NCBI GenBank assembly: GCA_050633885.1
Contig: JBOEHK010000002.1
Location: 496,001 to 560,000 of the forward strand
Source: JAWSVE01 sp050633885
Lineage (GTDB): Bacteria > Pseudomonadota > Gammaproteobacteria > Pseudomonadales > Cellvibrionaceae
Reading direction: 5' to 3'
DNA length: 64,000 nucleotides
Below, in pieces: positions 53,341-62,445 of this stretch. The position numbers and the translations under genes were made by a program. The notes below the pieces were generated by a model. The model ran no database searches, was not told where the DNA came from, and saw only the letters and a program-made list of their open reading frames with translations. Numbering within the stretch: the stretch's first letter is position 1; every line of letters begins with the position of its first letter.

Positions 53341-53700
53341 ATGTCGATTAACTCAGTGATGAATACTGGCATACAAGGTATGCAGACAAGCTATAGTGCT
53401 ATTGAAAAAGCGGCTGATAAAATATCTAAGGCTGGATTACACAATGAGGATCTTTCTCTAAATAATGCAGGTCTTGATAATACAGCGCGTAATGCACCGG
53501 TGAGTGTTAACCAAAACGAGACTGTCAATCCTTATGCTGCCAACACTGACCAACAAACGATAGCGGTGACTGATACACAAAAAAATATTATTGATCCATT
53601 AATCGATATGAAAATTCAGCAACATGTTTTTGATGCGTCAGCAAAAGTTGTTAAGTCGGCGGATGAGATGCTGGGGACTATTATGGACATAAAAGCATGA
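53341..53700 (+). CDS. Small flagellar rod/hook-like (FlgE/F/G C-terminal-like) protein
   Basis: 119 residues from the ATG at 53341. The N-terminal SINSVMNTGIQGMQTSYSAI helix and C-terminal IQQHVFDASAKVVKSADEML helix resemble the paired terminal helices of flagellar axial proteins, with a polar Asn/Thr middle. Pseudomonas has similar stand-alone proteins of unknown function, often annotated FlgE-like. No other flagellar gene is adjacent. Confidence 0.6.
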   Translation: MSINSVMNTGIQGMQTSYSAIEKAADKISKAGLHNEDLSLNNAGLDNTARNAPVSVNQNETVNPYAANTDQQTIAVTDTQKNIIDPLIDMKIQQHVFDASAKVVKSADEMLGTIMDIKA

Positions 53701-53845
53701 GTGCGAGTGTTGAGTAATGAGTGTTATTTTTCGTGGAATTACTTTTCTGTTGTTGAGCCAAGTATTTTCTATTGCATTTTATTGTAAGCGTAGATTTTTA
53801 TCTGTTGATAGTTTAATTGTGTGCAAAGGTCATCGGTGAATTGCC

Positions 53846-54631
53846 ATGAATATTTCGGGAATGCAAACAAATTTTGCCAATGCCATATCTCCGTTTAGCC
53901 CTCTCGGAAAGCAGGCTGTGGGACAAGAAGAAACGGATTCGAAAGAAAGTACTTTAAAACCTATTGAACAGCCTGCAGATATTTTTCGTGGCGAACAACA
54001 AAAAGAGAAGAAAGATCTTGTTGAAGATGTGGATGGCAAAAATAATTTTGAATCTCAAGATGAAAAAGAAGAGGAGAAGTTATCGTCTACAAACTCAGAT
54101 GGGGTAGAGTCTGAAAAAAAAGCGCAAGAGCAAGAGATAGAAAAGCAGCAACAAGAAGACGATCAGAAAATGATTCAAGAATTGTCTGCTCGTGATAGAG
54201 AGGTTAGGGCTCATGAGAGAGCGCATGCGGCGGTCGGCGGTCAGCATGCGGGAGCGCCCACTTATACCTATCAGCGAGGTCCCGATGGGGTTAGCTATGC
54301 GGTGGGTGGCGAGGTTTCAATTAGTACCAGTAAAGTTGCGGGTAACCCACAAGCTACTATCGAAAAAGCACAGCAAGTTCGCCGTGCAGCGTTGGCGCCA
54401 GCGGAGCCTTCGCCGCAAGATCGGCGAGTAGCCGCGTCGGCAACGCAAATGGAATCAGAGGCTAGGCAAGAACTCATCGTGTTACAACAGAAGCAGGCGC
54501 AGGAAGCAAAGGTTGCGGACGAAAGTTCAGATAAAGAGGCCGTCTCTTTTGATGGGGTTCATCGAACTTCCGGTTCAGGTCCAATTCATGCCGATAGATT
54601 TGCTGGTAGTTTTATCAACATTAACGCTTAA
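53846..54631 (+). CDS. SprA-related putative metalloprotease
   Basis: 261 residues. A long Glu/Lys/Gln-rich low-complexity N-terminal half (about 25-105) precedes a conserved core with VRAHERAHAAVGGQHAGA (HExxH-like HERAH), YQRGPDGVSYAVGGEVSI and the QQVRRAALAPAEPSPQDRR segment. This is the SprA-related family (putative catalytic metalloprotease). No signal peptide. Same strand as the flagellar-like gene upstream; both start with a similar NISGMQTNF / NTGIQGMQTSY word. Substrate unknown. Confidence 0.8.
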   Translation: MNISGMQTNFANAISPFSPLGKQAVGQEETDSKESTLKPIEQPADIFRGEQQKEKKDLVEDVDGKNNFESQDEKEEEKLSSTNSDGVESEKKAQEQEIEKQQQEDDQKMIQELSARDREVRAHERAHAAVGGQHAGAPTYTYQRGPDGVSYAVGGEVSISTSKVAGNPQATIEKAQQVRRAALAPAEPSPQDRRVAASATQMESEARQELIVLQQKQAQEAKVADESSDKEAVSFDGVHRTSGSGPIHADRFAGSFININA

Positions 54632-54640
54632 ATAATAAGT

Positions 54641-54667
54641 GCCCAAAACATTCTTAGTGTTTTGTGC
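54641..54667 (+). terminator. Stem-loop after the SprA-like gene
   Basis: GCCCAAAACA, loop TTCTTAG, TGTTTTGTGC: nine of ten pairs. No T-run. The following DNA to 55013 (about 350 nt) shows no gene; it should carry the acyl-CoA dehydrogenase promoter. Confidence 0.45.
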
Positions 54668-55013
54668 CAATAAAATTTAATATTTCACTATTCATTGAAT
54701 CGCCTTTCCGTTTATCTTTCTGGCTAACCAGTCGTGCTATCATGTTGAAATAGCATAAGTTTTAATTACTAAAAACTATAACGTGACTCTTTGTTCGATT
54801 TTGTTTCTATTTTATAGTGGGGTAATTGCACAAAATGACTGAATTAGCATTTTTCGTGTCAAAATAATGTTTTCATTGTTTTATCTTTTGAGTGTCTACT
54901 TTAAAGATGGCGTGTACTAAGCTGGTGTATTGAGGAATTACATTTAGCCATTTTTACTGATTACTTAATTATTTATATTGAATTGAAAAGCTCCTAGAGG
55001 ATTAGAGGTTTAT

Positions 55014-56816
55014 ATGACTGACTTTAAAGCACCAACAAGGGATATTCGTTTTGTTCGTAATGAAGTTTTAGGTTATCACGAGCTATGGTCAAAGTTGCCA
55101 GGTTGTGAAGATGCCACTCCGGATATGATTGACGCCATTATGGAGGAGCTTGGTAAGTTTTGTGAAAACGAAGTTGCTCCTACTAATCAGGCAGGTGATG
55201 AAGGGTGTCGGTTAGAGGGAACTGAAGTTATTACGCCGAAAGGTTTTAAAGAAGCGTATCAGTTATTTATAGAAGCTGGGTGGTCAGGTTTGGCGACTTC
55301 GGCTGAGTTTGGTGGTCAAGGCCTGCCTGTTTCTCTAGGAATGGTTCTCAATGAAATGCTGGGAACAGCAAACTGGTCTTGGTCTATGTATGCATTATTG
55401 AGTCATGGTGCGAGAGCAAGCTTAGAAAAACATGGTAGTCCCGAGTTAAAGTCGCAATATCTTCCTAAGCTTACTGAGGGCCGCTGGACAGGTACGATGT
55501 GTTTGACGGAGCCTCATTGTGGTACAGATTTAGGGTTGTTGAGAACAAAGTCTGAGCCTCAATCCGATGGGACTTATCGCGTTACGGGAACAAAAATCTT
55601 TATTTCTTCTGGTGAGCACGATATGGCAGAGAATATTGTCCATCTTGTGATTGCGAGAACGCCTGATGCGCCCGCAGGCACCAAAGGTATTTCATTGTTT
55701 GTCGTGCCTAAGTTCACATTAGACGCGGACGGAAACCCTGGCGAAAGAAATGCGGTAACTTGTGGAGCCCTAGAACACAAAATGGGAATTCATGGCAATT
55801 CAACCTGTGTGATGAATTTTGATGGCGCTACAGGGTATTTGGTGGGTGAGCTGAATAAAGGCTTGAGTTACATGTTCACTATGATGAACTCAGCTCGTCT
55901 TGGTGTTGCCTTGCAAGGGTTGGCTCACATGGAATTAGGTCTTCAGAATGCGACAAAGTACGCGCGTGAGCGATTGCAATCGCGATCATTGTCCGGGGTA
56001 AAGAACCCTGATGGCGCTGCTGATCCCATTATTGTTCATCCAGATATCCGTCGAATGCTTATGACAGTGAAATCTTTGGCGGAAGGCAGCCGGATGCTGG
56101 GCCATTACTGTGCTCAGTTATTGGATGTTCATGAGTACGCTGAAGATGAAACGGAAAGAAAAGATGCTGATGAGCTTCTTGCATTGTTAACGCCGATCGC
56201 TAAAGGATTTATTACAGAGGTGGGTTTTGAAGGCGCGAATTTATCAATGCAAGTGTTTGGTGGGCATGGTTATATTGCTGAATGGGGTATGGAGCAAAAT
56301 GTTCGTGATGCCCGTATCGCCATGATTTATGAAGGTACAAATGGCATTCAAGCGTTAGATTTGTTGGGTCGAAAAGTATTAAGTAATCAAGGGCAGACAC
56401 TTCGTGTGTTTACTAAAAAAATTCACAAATACTGCGAGTCACAGTCATCGAATGATGAAATGAAAAAATTTATTGAACCGCTTGATAAGCTGAATCAAGA
56501 ATGGGGCGAGTTGACCATGCATATTGGTGGTCGAGCGATGCAAAATATGGATGAATTGGGTGGAGCAAGTTTTGACTACCTTATGTATTCCGGTTATGTG
56601 ACTCTAGCTTACTTTTGGGCGCAAGCTGCCGAAATTGCTTTAAAAGAATTAAGTGCAGGTACATCAGAAAAAGAATTTTATCAGGCTAAACTGCAAACAG
56701 CTGAATTCTATTTTCGCCGAGTGCTGCCAAGAACTTTAAGTTTGTCAGCTACTATCAAAGACGGTGTTGATTCACTGATGGCTATCGATGAGGCGCAAAT
56801 TTCATTGCTTGATTAA
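55014..56816 (+). CDS. Acyl-CoA dehydrogenase, long (DmdC-like) family
   Basis: 600 residues. Acyl-CoA dehydrogenase core: an N-terminal helical domain, CLTEPHCGTDLGLLRT (FAD/substrate signature), RLGVALQGLAHMELGLQNA, and the FAD-site plus catalytic Glu in MIYEGTNGIQALDLLGRKV. An extra C-terminal domain (about 470-600) marks the ~600-residue family that includes DmdC (methylmercaptopropionyl-CoA dehydrogenase) and FadE-type fatty-acid enzymes. No dmdB or dmdD neighbours, so beta-oxidation is the safer role. Ribosome site AGAGG. Confidence 0.9.
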   Translation: MTDFKAPTRDIRFVRNEVLGYHELWSKLPGCEDATPDMIDAIMEELGKFCENEVAPTNQAGDEGCRLEGTEVITPKGFKEAYQLFIEAGWSGLATSAEFGGQGLPVSLGMVLNEMLGTANWSWSMYALLSHGARASLEKHGSPELKSQYLPKLTEGRWTGTMCLTEPHCGTDLGLLRTKSEPQSDGTYRVTGTKIFISSGEHDMAENIVHLVIARTPDAPAGTKGISLFVVPKFTLDADGNPGERNAVTCGALEHKMGIHGNSTCVMNFDGATGYLVGELNKGLSYMFTMMNSARLGVALQGLAHMELGLQNATKYARERLQSRSLSGVKNPDGAADPIIVHPDIRRMLMTVKSLAEGSRMLGHYCAQLLDVHEYAEDETERKDADELLALLTPIAKGFITEVGFEGANLSMQVFGGHGYIAEWGMEQNVRDARIAMIYEGTNGIQALDLLGRKVLSNQGQTLRVFTKKIHKYCESQSSNDEMKKFIEPLDKLNQEWGELTMHIGGRAMQNMDELGGASFDYLMYSGYVTLAYFWAQAAEIALKELSAGTSEKEFYQAKLQTAEFYFRRVLPRTLSLSATIKDGVDSLMAIDEAQISLLD

Positions 56817-56862
56817 TGCTTTGTGATTTGCATGATTTAACGGGTGTCTCGTTAAATTATCT

Positions 56863-56915
56863 AAACCGCTTTTTGTCTGGCATCGTCATATCGTTGCCTA
56901 GATGAAAAGCGGTTT
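56863..56915 (+). terminator. Long-stem terminator after the acyl-CoA dehydrogenase
   Basis: AAACCGCTTTT pairs with AAAAGCGGTTT (11 bp) around a 31-nt loop, followed by TTG and T-rich DNA. Confidence 0.65.
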
Positions 56916-57010
56916 TGTCTTTATACTGCCAAGAAAAGCATTTAGATTTTCATTTGCCATTCTAACTAAGAAGTTATTGATTCTTTTTTCATTGATAGGG
57001 TTTATAAGTT

Positions 57011-57208
57011 ATGTCAGACAACGAACAAGCGGAAACAAAGCTCTACCCCGAGGATCAGGAGAAGGTCGATGCTTATAATAAACGAGGCTATAACGATATA
57101 GAGCGAAGGCCCTTTAGGCCGTTCTTGCTGTTGTTTATTTTGTTTTTGATTGTATCTGGATTGGGCCTGATAAGTCTTGCAATCGGTAAATGGTATGGTG
57201 TCATTTAG
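57011..57208 (+). CDS. DUF3094 small membrane protein
   Basis: 65 residues: the LYPEDQEKVDAYNKRGYNDI start followed by RRPFRPFLLL and a single C-terminal membrane helix. This is the DUF3094 layout (LxPEDQ-KVD-Y then ERRPFRP), common in Pseudomonas relatives; function unknown. Confidence 0.8.
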   Translation: MSDNEQAETKLYPEDQEKVDAYNKRGYNDIERRPFRPFLLLFILFLIVSGLGLISLAIGKWYGVI

Positions 57209-57246
57209 TTTTTGATGGGTTAAGAGAGCAAACAGGGGAAATCGTC

Positions 57247-57546
57247 GTGGATGAAAAAGTAATACAGCACATGGCTATGCTGATGTCAGTGAATTGTGTG
57301 CGTAAAACAGTGCTAGATGATTACCTAATGGATGGGAAGTTGTCAGAAGTAGAAGTGGCCACTCTTATGTCAGAAGCAACGGATAAGCTATTTACTTTTT
57401 TGACGTATTTGCTCGATAAATCTGAACTAGACAAGCAAACTTTTTTGGAAATTATGAACAGATCTTACCCCAGTGAATGGCCTCAACCAAATTTGTCTCG
57501 CGTGTTTGAAGAAGCTGTCTCTCTGCAAAAAGCTTCTCAGAATTAA
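57247..57546 (+). CDS. Hypothetical helical protein, 99 residues
   Basis: The frame opens within the preceding gene, but a GTG at 57247 with AGGGGAAA 6 nt upstream is the likely start. The product is predicted all-helical (KVIQHMAMLMSVNCVRKTVL, EVATLMSEATDKLFTFLTYL) without signal or membrane segments. I do not recognise it. 38 nt after the DUF3094 gene, so probably co-transcribed. Confidence 0.6.
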   Translation: MDEKVIQHMAMLMSVNCVRKTVLDDYLMDGKLSEVEVATLMSEATDKLFTFLTYLLDKSELDKQTFLEIMNRSYPSEWPQPNLSRVFEEAVSLQKASQN

Positions 57547-57565
57547 TACCAAGTCTTTATTTCGA

Positions 57566-57886
57566 TTATTTGTCTGTCCAGCTCCAGCGTAATGGCTCGC
57601 CAAAATCGTCTGTAATTAATACTTTTTTTGGGCGCTTAGCCCTAGTCTTATCTGTATTTTTGGGGTTTTTAGACTTGCGAGCTTCTATCGCTTTAACTTC
57701 ATCGGTCAGCAATGTGCGGTTTTCTCTTGGTTCGTTAAGATTAACAGGTGTCAGTTTATAGGCACCAATATCTCGTCCGCTGATGCCTGATTCAATGGCA
57801 TCAACCTTTCCGCCATGCTTTATAAACTCTTCCATTTGCTGTTGAAGTTCTCGGCGCTCTTGTGCTTTTGATTTAGCAGGTTTCAC
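57566..57886 (-). CDS. Small basic protein resembling SutA
   Basis: 106 residues: a charged start, then RRELQQQMEEFIKHGGKV followed by IESGISGRD and a Lys/Arg-rich second half ending in FGEPLRWSWTDK. The MEEF-x3-GGKV-x2-IE word resembles P. aeruginosa SutA, a small RNA-polymerase-associated regulator of slow growth. Match is limited to this stretch, so the assignment is tentative. Convergent with the preceding gene. Confidence 0.5.
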   Translation of the reverse strand: MKPAKSKAQERRELQQQMEEFIKHGGKVDAIESGISGRDIGAYKLTPVNLNEPRENRTLLTDEVKAIEARKSKNPKNTDKTRAKRPKKVLITDDFGEPLRWSWTDK

Positions 57887-58104
57887 TTCGAGATATCTCT
57901 GATCGTGTTAGGAGGCAAGTTATTGTCTATTGAGGTAGAGAATATATGTGCAAAATAAAAATAAGAGGCACGTAATCAGAGTCTAGCAGGTGTTGCGCGT
58001 CTGTTAAAAGGGTCGAAATAGAAACCAAGATTTCATTAATGTCTCGATCGGCCAATTAATTTGATGATAAGTGCTGCTTTTGGAGTTAGCAGGAAGGAAT
58101 CACC

Positions 58105-58133
58105 TTGACCGCCTTATATCGCATCCCTATAAT
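58105..58133 (+). promoter_or_regulatory. Consensus promoter of the initiator tRNA gene
   Basis: TTGACC (58105-58110), exactly 17 nt, TATAAT (58128-58133), then a GC-rich discriminator (GCTCGCCC) typical of stable-RNA promoters under stringent control. Confidence 0.85.
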
Positions 58134-58171
58134 GCTCGCCCTTAGTTGGGGTAACCCCGCTAAGTTTTGAG

Positions 58172-58226
<55 letters not shown>

Positions 58227-58248
<22 letters not shown>

Positions 58249-59894
58249 ATTCTATCTTGGAAGGCTTCAAGGTTATTGTCGTTAACTGGCAGTAGCTGGA
58301 GCCGTTCTAAGATACTTGTCTTAGTACCATTCTTTTTCTCAAGACTCATATTTAAGATGCCAGCTAAATCGCCATGCAGATCAATGCGTAGGCCTTTGCC
58401 GTCCTCTTTTGGTGTCAGTACTACTTTTTCAATCAGTCCGCGCAAAGTCTCAGATGCCTCACTGCGTGAATTTTCTGCATTGAGACATGCCCTCAAATCC
58501 TTCACGGCTAAAAAATAGCGCGATGCCATGGCGGGATGGAGCAGGGGTTTGATGTCCTTTCGCTCGGATAATGATTTGTCGATATCTTCAATGCGGGCTG
58601 TTATCCGCTCCAGATCATCTTTGACCAGCGCCGCAGAAATCCCGTCCTTGATGGCCTGAACGAGGTTGTCCTTTTCCTTATTGGCCTTTTCTCTCTCGGT
58701 CTGTAGATTTTTTCTCTTGGCGTTATGTTGCGTATGAAGCACATTAATCTGCTTGGTATATTCAAAACAAAAGATCTCAATCAGCTCTTCGCGCATCAAG
58801 CGACTTTGGATGGCTTCAAGTACATGGCTTTCTAAAATCTCACGCTTGATGGTGCGGCGATTATCACAAATTGCTTCGCCCTTATTCTTGGAGGCTGAAC
58901 AGCCATAATGGGTAGAGTTGATCTTGGCAAAACCGCCCCCGCATTTGCCGCATTTTGTTAGTCCCGAGAGTAGATATTGAGGGCGGTTACTTTGCCACAG
59001 AGCAGGGGATTTCCTATCGAGCATCGCTTGACGAGCTTTCACTGCTTCCCATAGCTCTTGGCTTACGATGCGAAGCTCCGGCACGTCCTGAACAACCCAC
59101 TCACTTTCGTCATTTATCCGCGAGACGCGCTTGCCGCTAGTTGGGTCTTTGACCATGCGCAGGCGGTTCCAGACCAGCCTGCCAATGTAAATTTCGTTAT
59201 TGAGAATCCCTGTCCCGCGCTTGCGATTGCCATTAATGGTCGATTGCCCCCAAGCTTTTCCCGAGGGGCAAGGGATGCCTTCATCATTTAGCTTGGACGC
59301 AATCGCCTTGGGAGATTTATTTGCCAGCGCATATTCTTCAAAAATGCGCCGGATGATATCGGCTTGGCTATCATTGATTTCACGCTCGCCTTTGATCAGC
59401 TCGCCGTTTGAGGCAAATTTCTTCACCACGTTATAGCCGTAAGCAATCCCGCCGCCGGATTTTCCCTTCTCGACCTTGCCACGTAAACCTCTTCGCGTTT
59501 TATCGGCTAAATCTTTTAGAAACATCGCATTCATTGTTCCCTTCAATCCGATATGGAGCGTAGAGATTTCACCTTCGGTCAGGGTGATGATTTTAACGCC
59601 CGAAAACTCCATGCGTTTGAAGATGCCTGCAATATCTTCCTGATCTCGTGAGAGGCGATCCAGTGCTTCGGTGAGGAGATAGTCAAACTCACCATTCATG
59701 GCAGCTTGAAGTAGGGACTGAATACCGGGGCGCATGAGAGACGCACCAGAGATGGCCGCATCGCTATAACAGTTCCCTATCTCCCAGCCTTCGCTATTTG
59801 CTTTCTCGCTACAAAGGCGTAATTGGTCTTCAATAGAGGCCTTGCTTTGCAGGTCGCTGCTATATCTGGCATAGATACAAACACGCTGTTTCAT
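58227..59894 (-). CDS. Large serine recombinase (integrase) of the element
   Basis: 555 residues from the ATG at 59894 (AGGTAAG upstream; the frame continues to 59969). Resolvase catalytic domain: YARYSSDLQ with nucleophile Ser12, EALDRLSRDQEDIAGIFKRM and KTRRGLRGKVEKG. Then the recombinase domain (AYGYNVVKKF, about 160-270), a zinc beta-ribbon (CGKCGGGF, YGCSASKNKGEAICDN) and a coiled coil typical of large serine integrases. Cuts and joins att sites by Ser-DNA linkage. Its last codons (GSGGWI, stop) are read from the antisense of the tRNA 3' end. Last gene of the operon. Confidence 0.93.
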
Positions 59895-59907
59895 GAGCTT
59901 ACCTAAC

Positions 59908-60096
59908 CTAATTTTTGTTTGAGGCTTCAATGGCATCGAGATAAAGTTGGAAGTCCTTTTGGGCTTCAATACGCGCTAAAAGCTTAACAAGCGCGATCAA
60001 TTTCTCATCCGTAGAAACCACATTATGACTCTGTCTTGCATGAGTCTTCAAACCTATTTGAGCTTTATTTCGCTCTTTTTTGTTGCGGGATTTCAT
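59908..60096 (-). CDS. 62-residue basic protein upstream of the recombinase
   Basis: A small Lys/Arg-rich N-terminus (KSRNKKERNKAQIGLK) followed by a helix ending in FQLYLDAIEASNKN. Starts within the stop of the preceding ORF (ATGA overlap) and ends 13 nt before the recombinase. Could be a DNA-binding accessory (excisionase-like), but no motif proves it. Confidence 0.55.
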   Translation of the reverse strand: MKSRNKKERNKAQIGLKTHARQSHNVVSTDEKLIALVKLLARIEAQKDFQLYLDAIEASNKN

Positions 60097-60395
60097 CGTG
60101 TTTCCCGTGATATAAAAACAGCGAGTGACAATAAAATTGCCCTCACTGTTTTCAAAGAATTGGACGATTCATTGTGATGCTTGAGAGCATTCATGCCTAT
60201 GGGTGATAGAGGCATGCACTTAAAATGAAACGCACAATAAAAAAGAGCTGAAAAGGAAACGCGCATTTCCTTAATAGCTCTCATACTATTAAGTATGTGG
60301 CCTAAAGTATTAATATTTGGTAAATAACCCAGCCAAAAGGCGCGGTTTTCTACCGTATATTGGGCAACAACTATAAATTGTTTAATGATTCCCAT
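60093..60395 (-). CDS. Hypothetical 100-residue element protein
   Basis: Begins at an ATG with AAGG 8 nt upstream, 10 nt after the preceding ORF, and overlaps the next by 4 bp (ATGA). The product has hydrophobic patches (IIKQFIVVAQYTV, VRAILLSLAVFI) but no clear domain. The coupling at both ends supports translation; the sequence itself gives no function. Confidence 0.45.
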   Translation of the reverse strand: MGIIKQFIVVAQYTVENRAFWLGYLPNINTLGHILNSMRAIKEMRVSFSALFYCAFHFKCMPLSPIGMNALKHHNESSNSLKTVRAILLSLAVFISRETR

Positions 60396-60405
60396 AGTTT
60401 AAGCC

Positions 60406-60816
60406 TTAAATGTTTTTTAGCGCTAAACGTAAAATAAAATAAGAAAAAGCAAGTGATCCTATGCTCCAGCCAATATGAGGCACGGAAAATAACTTCATAA
60501 TGGCTGCCAATGAGAGAATAAAAAAAGCGCAGCAAATATATTCGAGCATATGAGGTCTGGTTTTGATTTTCTCTTGCGTATATCCGCCGCGTGATAAAAT
60601 TGGTTCTATTTTTCTTTTATCTAAAATACTCCGCCACACATAACATTGGTGCCAAGATTTGAGTGAACCGATAAACAAAATCCAAGGTGATATCCAAAGC
60701 GCAGAATAAACAAACCAGTCCTGATTAAATTGAGGAAGCGTATTATTTAAAACGCGAAGCGATCCATAAGCGCTCGCACAAAGAAGAATGATGATGGTTA
60801 ACACAACTCTATTCAT
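60406..60816 (-). CDS. Small integral membrane protein of the element
   Basis: 136 residues with about four membrane helices: VVLTIIILLCASAYGS, FVYSALWISPWILFIGS, YICCAFFILSLAAIMKL and WSIGSLAFSYFILRLAL. Starts 3 nt after the VirD4-like gene. Since that ATPase lacks its own membrane anchor, this protein could supply one; this is a guess from location. Confidence 0.6.
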   Translation of the reverse strand: MNRVVLTIIILLCASAYGSLRVLNNTLPQFNQDWFVYSALWISPWILFIGSLKSWHQCYVWRSILDKRKIEPILSRGGYTQEKIKTRPHMLEYICCAFFILSLAAIMKLFSVPHIGWSIGSLAFSYFILRLALKNI

Positions 60817-60819
60817 AGC

Positions 60820-62445
60820 TCACGCATCTCCATCAAATATCCCGCCCAATATTTTGCCAATATCAAGGCCAGCCTTTGTAAAATCCATGGCGAGTGATAA
60901 AGGCTTATCGGCGTGCTTGGGATGAATAGAAAAAAGGGGCTTTCCTTTTTTATCGCGGTAGCGGCTATCTAGGAAGAAGGCCGTTTTAAAACACACAACC
61001 GGATAACAATGTGGAAAGATCAGAATTTGTGTGGCCGGATGCATAATCGTAACCTCATCGGGCGTGATGAGAGGCCGCGCGCTTATACTATCTTCGCGCG
61101 TGAGAAAGTTTGGATCAGCAAAAAAGGAGGCGCGTATTTTCGCAGTTTCTTCACTCAAAGATTCAAGTGTGGTTGTGCCACAAAGCCGTGATATGAACTC
61201 GCGCGTCATCGGATCAAGCGTTCCAAAAAATTGCAATACGCCGCTATTGGCAATAAAGGTTTGCCATTGATCTCCATAGAGGAAAACGAGCTGATTTAAG
61301 TCCTGCAATATAAGATGAATTTGCAAACCATATCCGGCCATTAAGCCAAAGGCCGTTGCCAGTATGCCAAGCCGCCCCAAAATCGCGGCTTCTTCAATCA
61401 TGAAATAAACTGGGTTTTTCGGCTTTGTTTCAAAGCCCATGACGGCGTTCAAACCAATTGAGGTATGAAGCCTTAAGAATCTTGAAAATTTGTGAACACG
61501 CTTGGCTGGCAGCACGATATAAATATCAGTTTCGCCTTGTTCCAGTTCCGAGTAAGAAAAATCAGACGTGCCTAATGAATCCTGAATGCTTGGGCTTTCA
61601 AGCCAGTGGGTATTGCGATGCGCGGTTGATAAGATACCGGAGAATTCTTTTTTCTCTTTATTTAAAATACGCCCTGCTGATGCGCTGACAAACTCATTAG
61701 CGCTTTGCAGCATGCCGGGCCGCACAAGTTTAAGATTGCCGTCTGTATCCTCTTCATATTTTCCTTCCAAAAGCGCACGAAAGTCTTCCGGCGGTAAATT
61801 CAACAATCGCCTGACCTGCGGTAAATCACAGGATTTCTTTTCCGTGGGGTAGAATATTTTTGGCGTGGCCTTGACATACATCGCCAGCCCCGCGATCAGC
61901 ACAAGTGCTTCTTCATCCCAATGCGGCTCTTTACTCGCGCTTTCCGTTACCGTGCTTTCTGCAATGATAAGTGCGTTTTCAAAAAAATCTTCACTGGCCT
62001 CATCCAGTAAATCCAGCACATTAAAGCGTGATGGCTTAATCCCTAACTTTGACGCGGCGCAGTCCCACGGATCAATGAGTTCAACTTTATGTCTCAGTAC
62101 ATCTCTTCTGTAAATCACTGTTGTAAGAGCCAGCTCACCATCTTTTAAATCAAGAACAAAAAGCGGCCCCTTATGATCCATGCAGCGCGGCGCGCTCGAT
62201 GTGACAAGCTTGCCGCTACGCGTAGGAGCAACAGTAATAAGATGTTTTTCTGTATTAGTAGTAATAGGCAGAGCGCGGCCATTTTTTGTCTCTGCCATGG
62301 CGTAGCCAAGAAAAATACGCCCCTCATCGATCTTCCCCTTTTCTTTTAAATAAGCACGACTAGCCCAGCGGCTTGATCCATGCAGAAAATGATCACGGCT
62401 ATAAATACGTGAGGCGTTGCTTTGAGGGGCGAAAAGGTAAGACAT
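60820..62445 (-). CDS. VirD4/TraG-family coupling ATPase without N-terminal membrane helices
   Basis: 541 residues. Type IV coupling protein pattern: Walker A APTRSGK (73-79) in ITVAPTRSGKLVTSSAPR, then HKGPLFVLDLKDGELA, a DPWD word, a C-terminal NTPase half with FMIEEAAILGRLGIL (Walker B; Glu-Glu for the usual Asp-Glu), and LQDLNQLVFLYG. VirD4 proteins bring DNA-relaxase substrates to the type IV secretion channel. Normal members have two N-terminal membrane helices; this one starts in a soluble segment (SYLFAPQSNASRIYSRDHF). ATG directly follows the stop of the VWA gene. No relaxase in view. Confidence 0.85.
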   Translation of the reverse strand: MSYLFAPQSNASRIYSRDHFLHGSSRWASRAYLKEKGKIDEGRIFLGYAMAETKNGRALPITTNTEKHLITVAPTRSGKLVTSSAPRCMDHKGPLFVLDLKDGELALTTVIYRRDVLRHKVELIDPWDCAASKLGIKPSRFNVLDLLDEASEDFFENALIIAESTVTESASKEPHWDEEALVLIAGLAMYVKATPKIFYPTEKKSCDLPQVRRLLNLPPEDFRALLEGKYEEDTDGNLKLVRPGMLQSANEFVSASAGRILNKEKKEFSGILSTAHRNTHWLESPSIQDSLGTSDFSYSELEQGETDIYIVLPAKRVHKFSRFLRLHTSIGLNAVMGFETKPKNPVYFMIEEAAILGRLGILATAFGLMAGYGLQIHLILQDLNQLVFLYGDQWQTFIANSGVLQFFGTLDPMTREFISRLCGTTTLESLSEETAKIRASFFADPNFLTREDSISARPLITPDEVTIMHPATQILIFPHCYPVVCFKTAFFLDSRYRDKKGKPLFSIHPKHADKPLSLAMDFTKAGLDIGKILGGIFDGDA

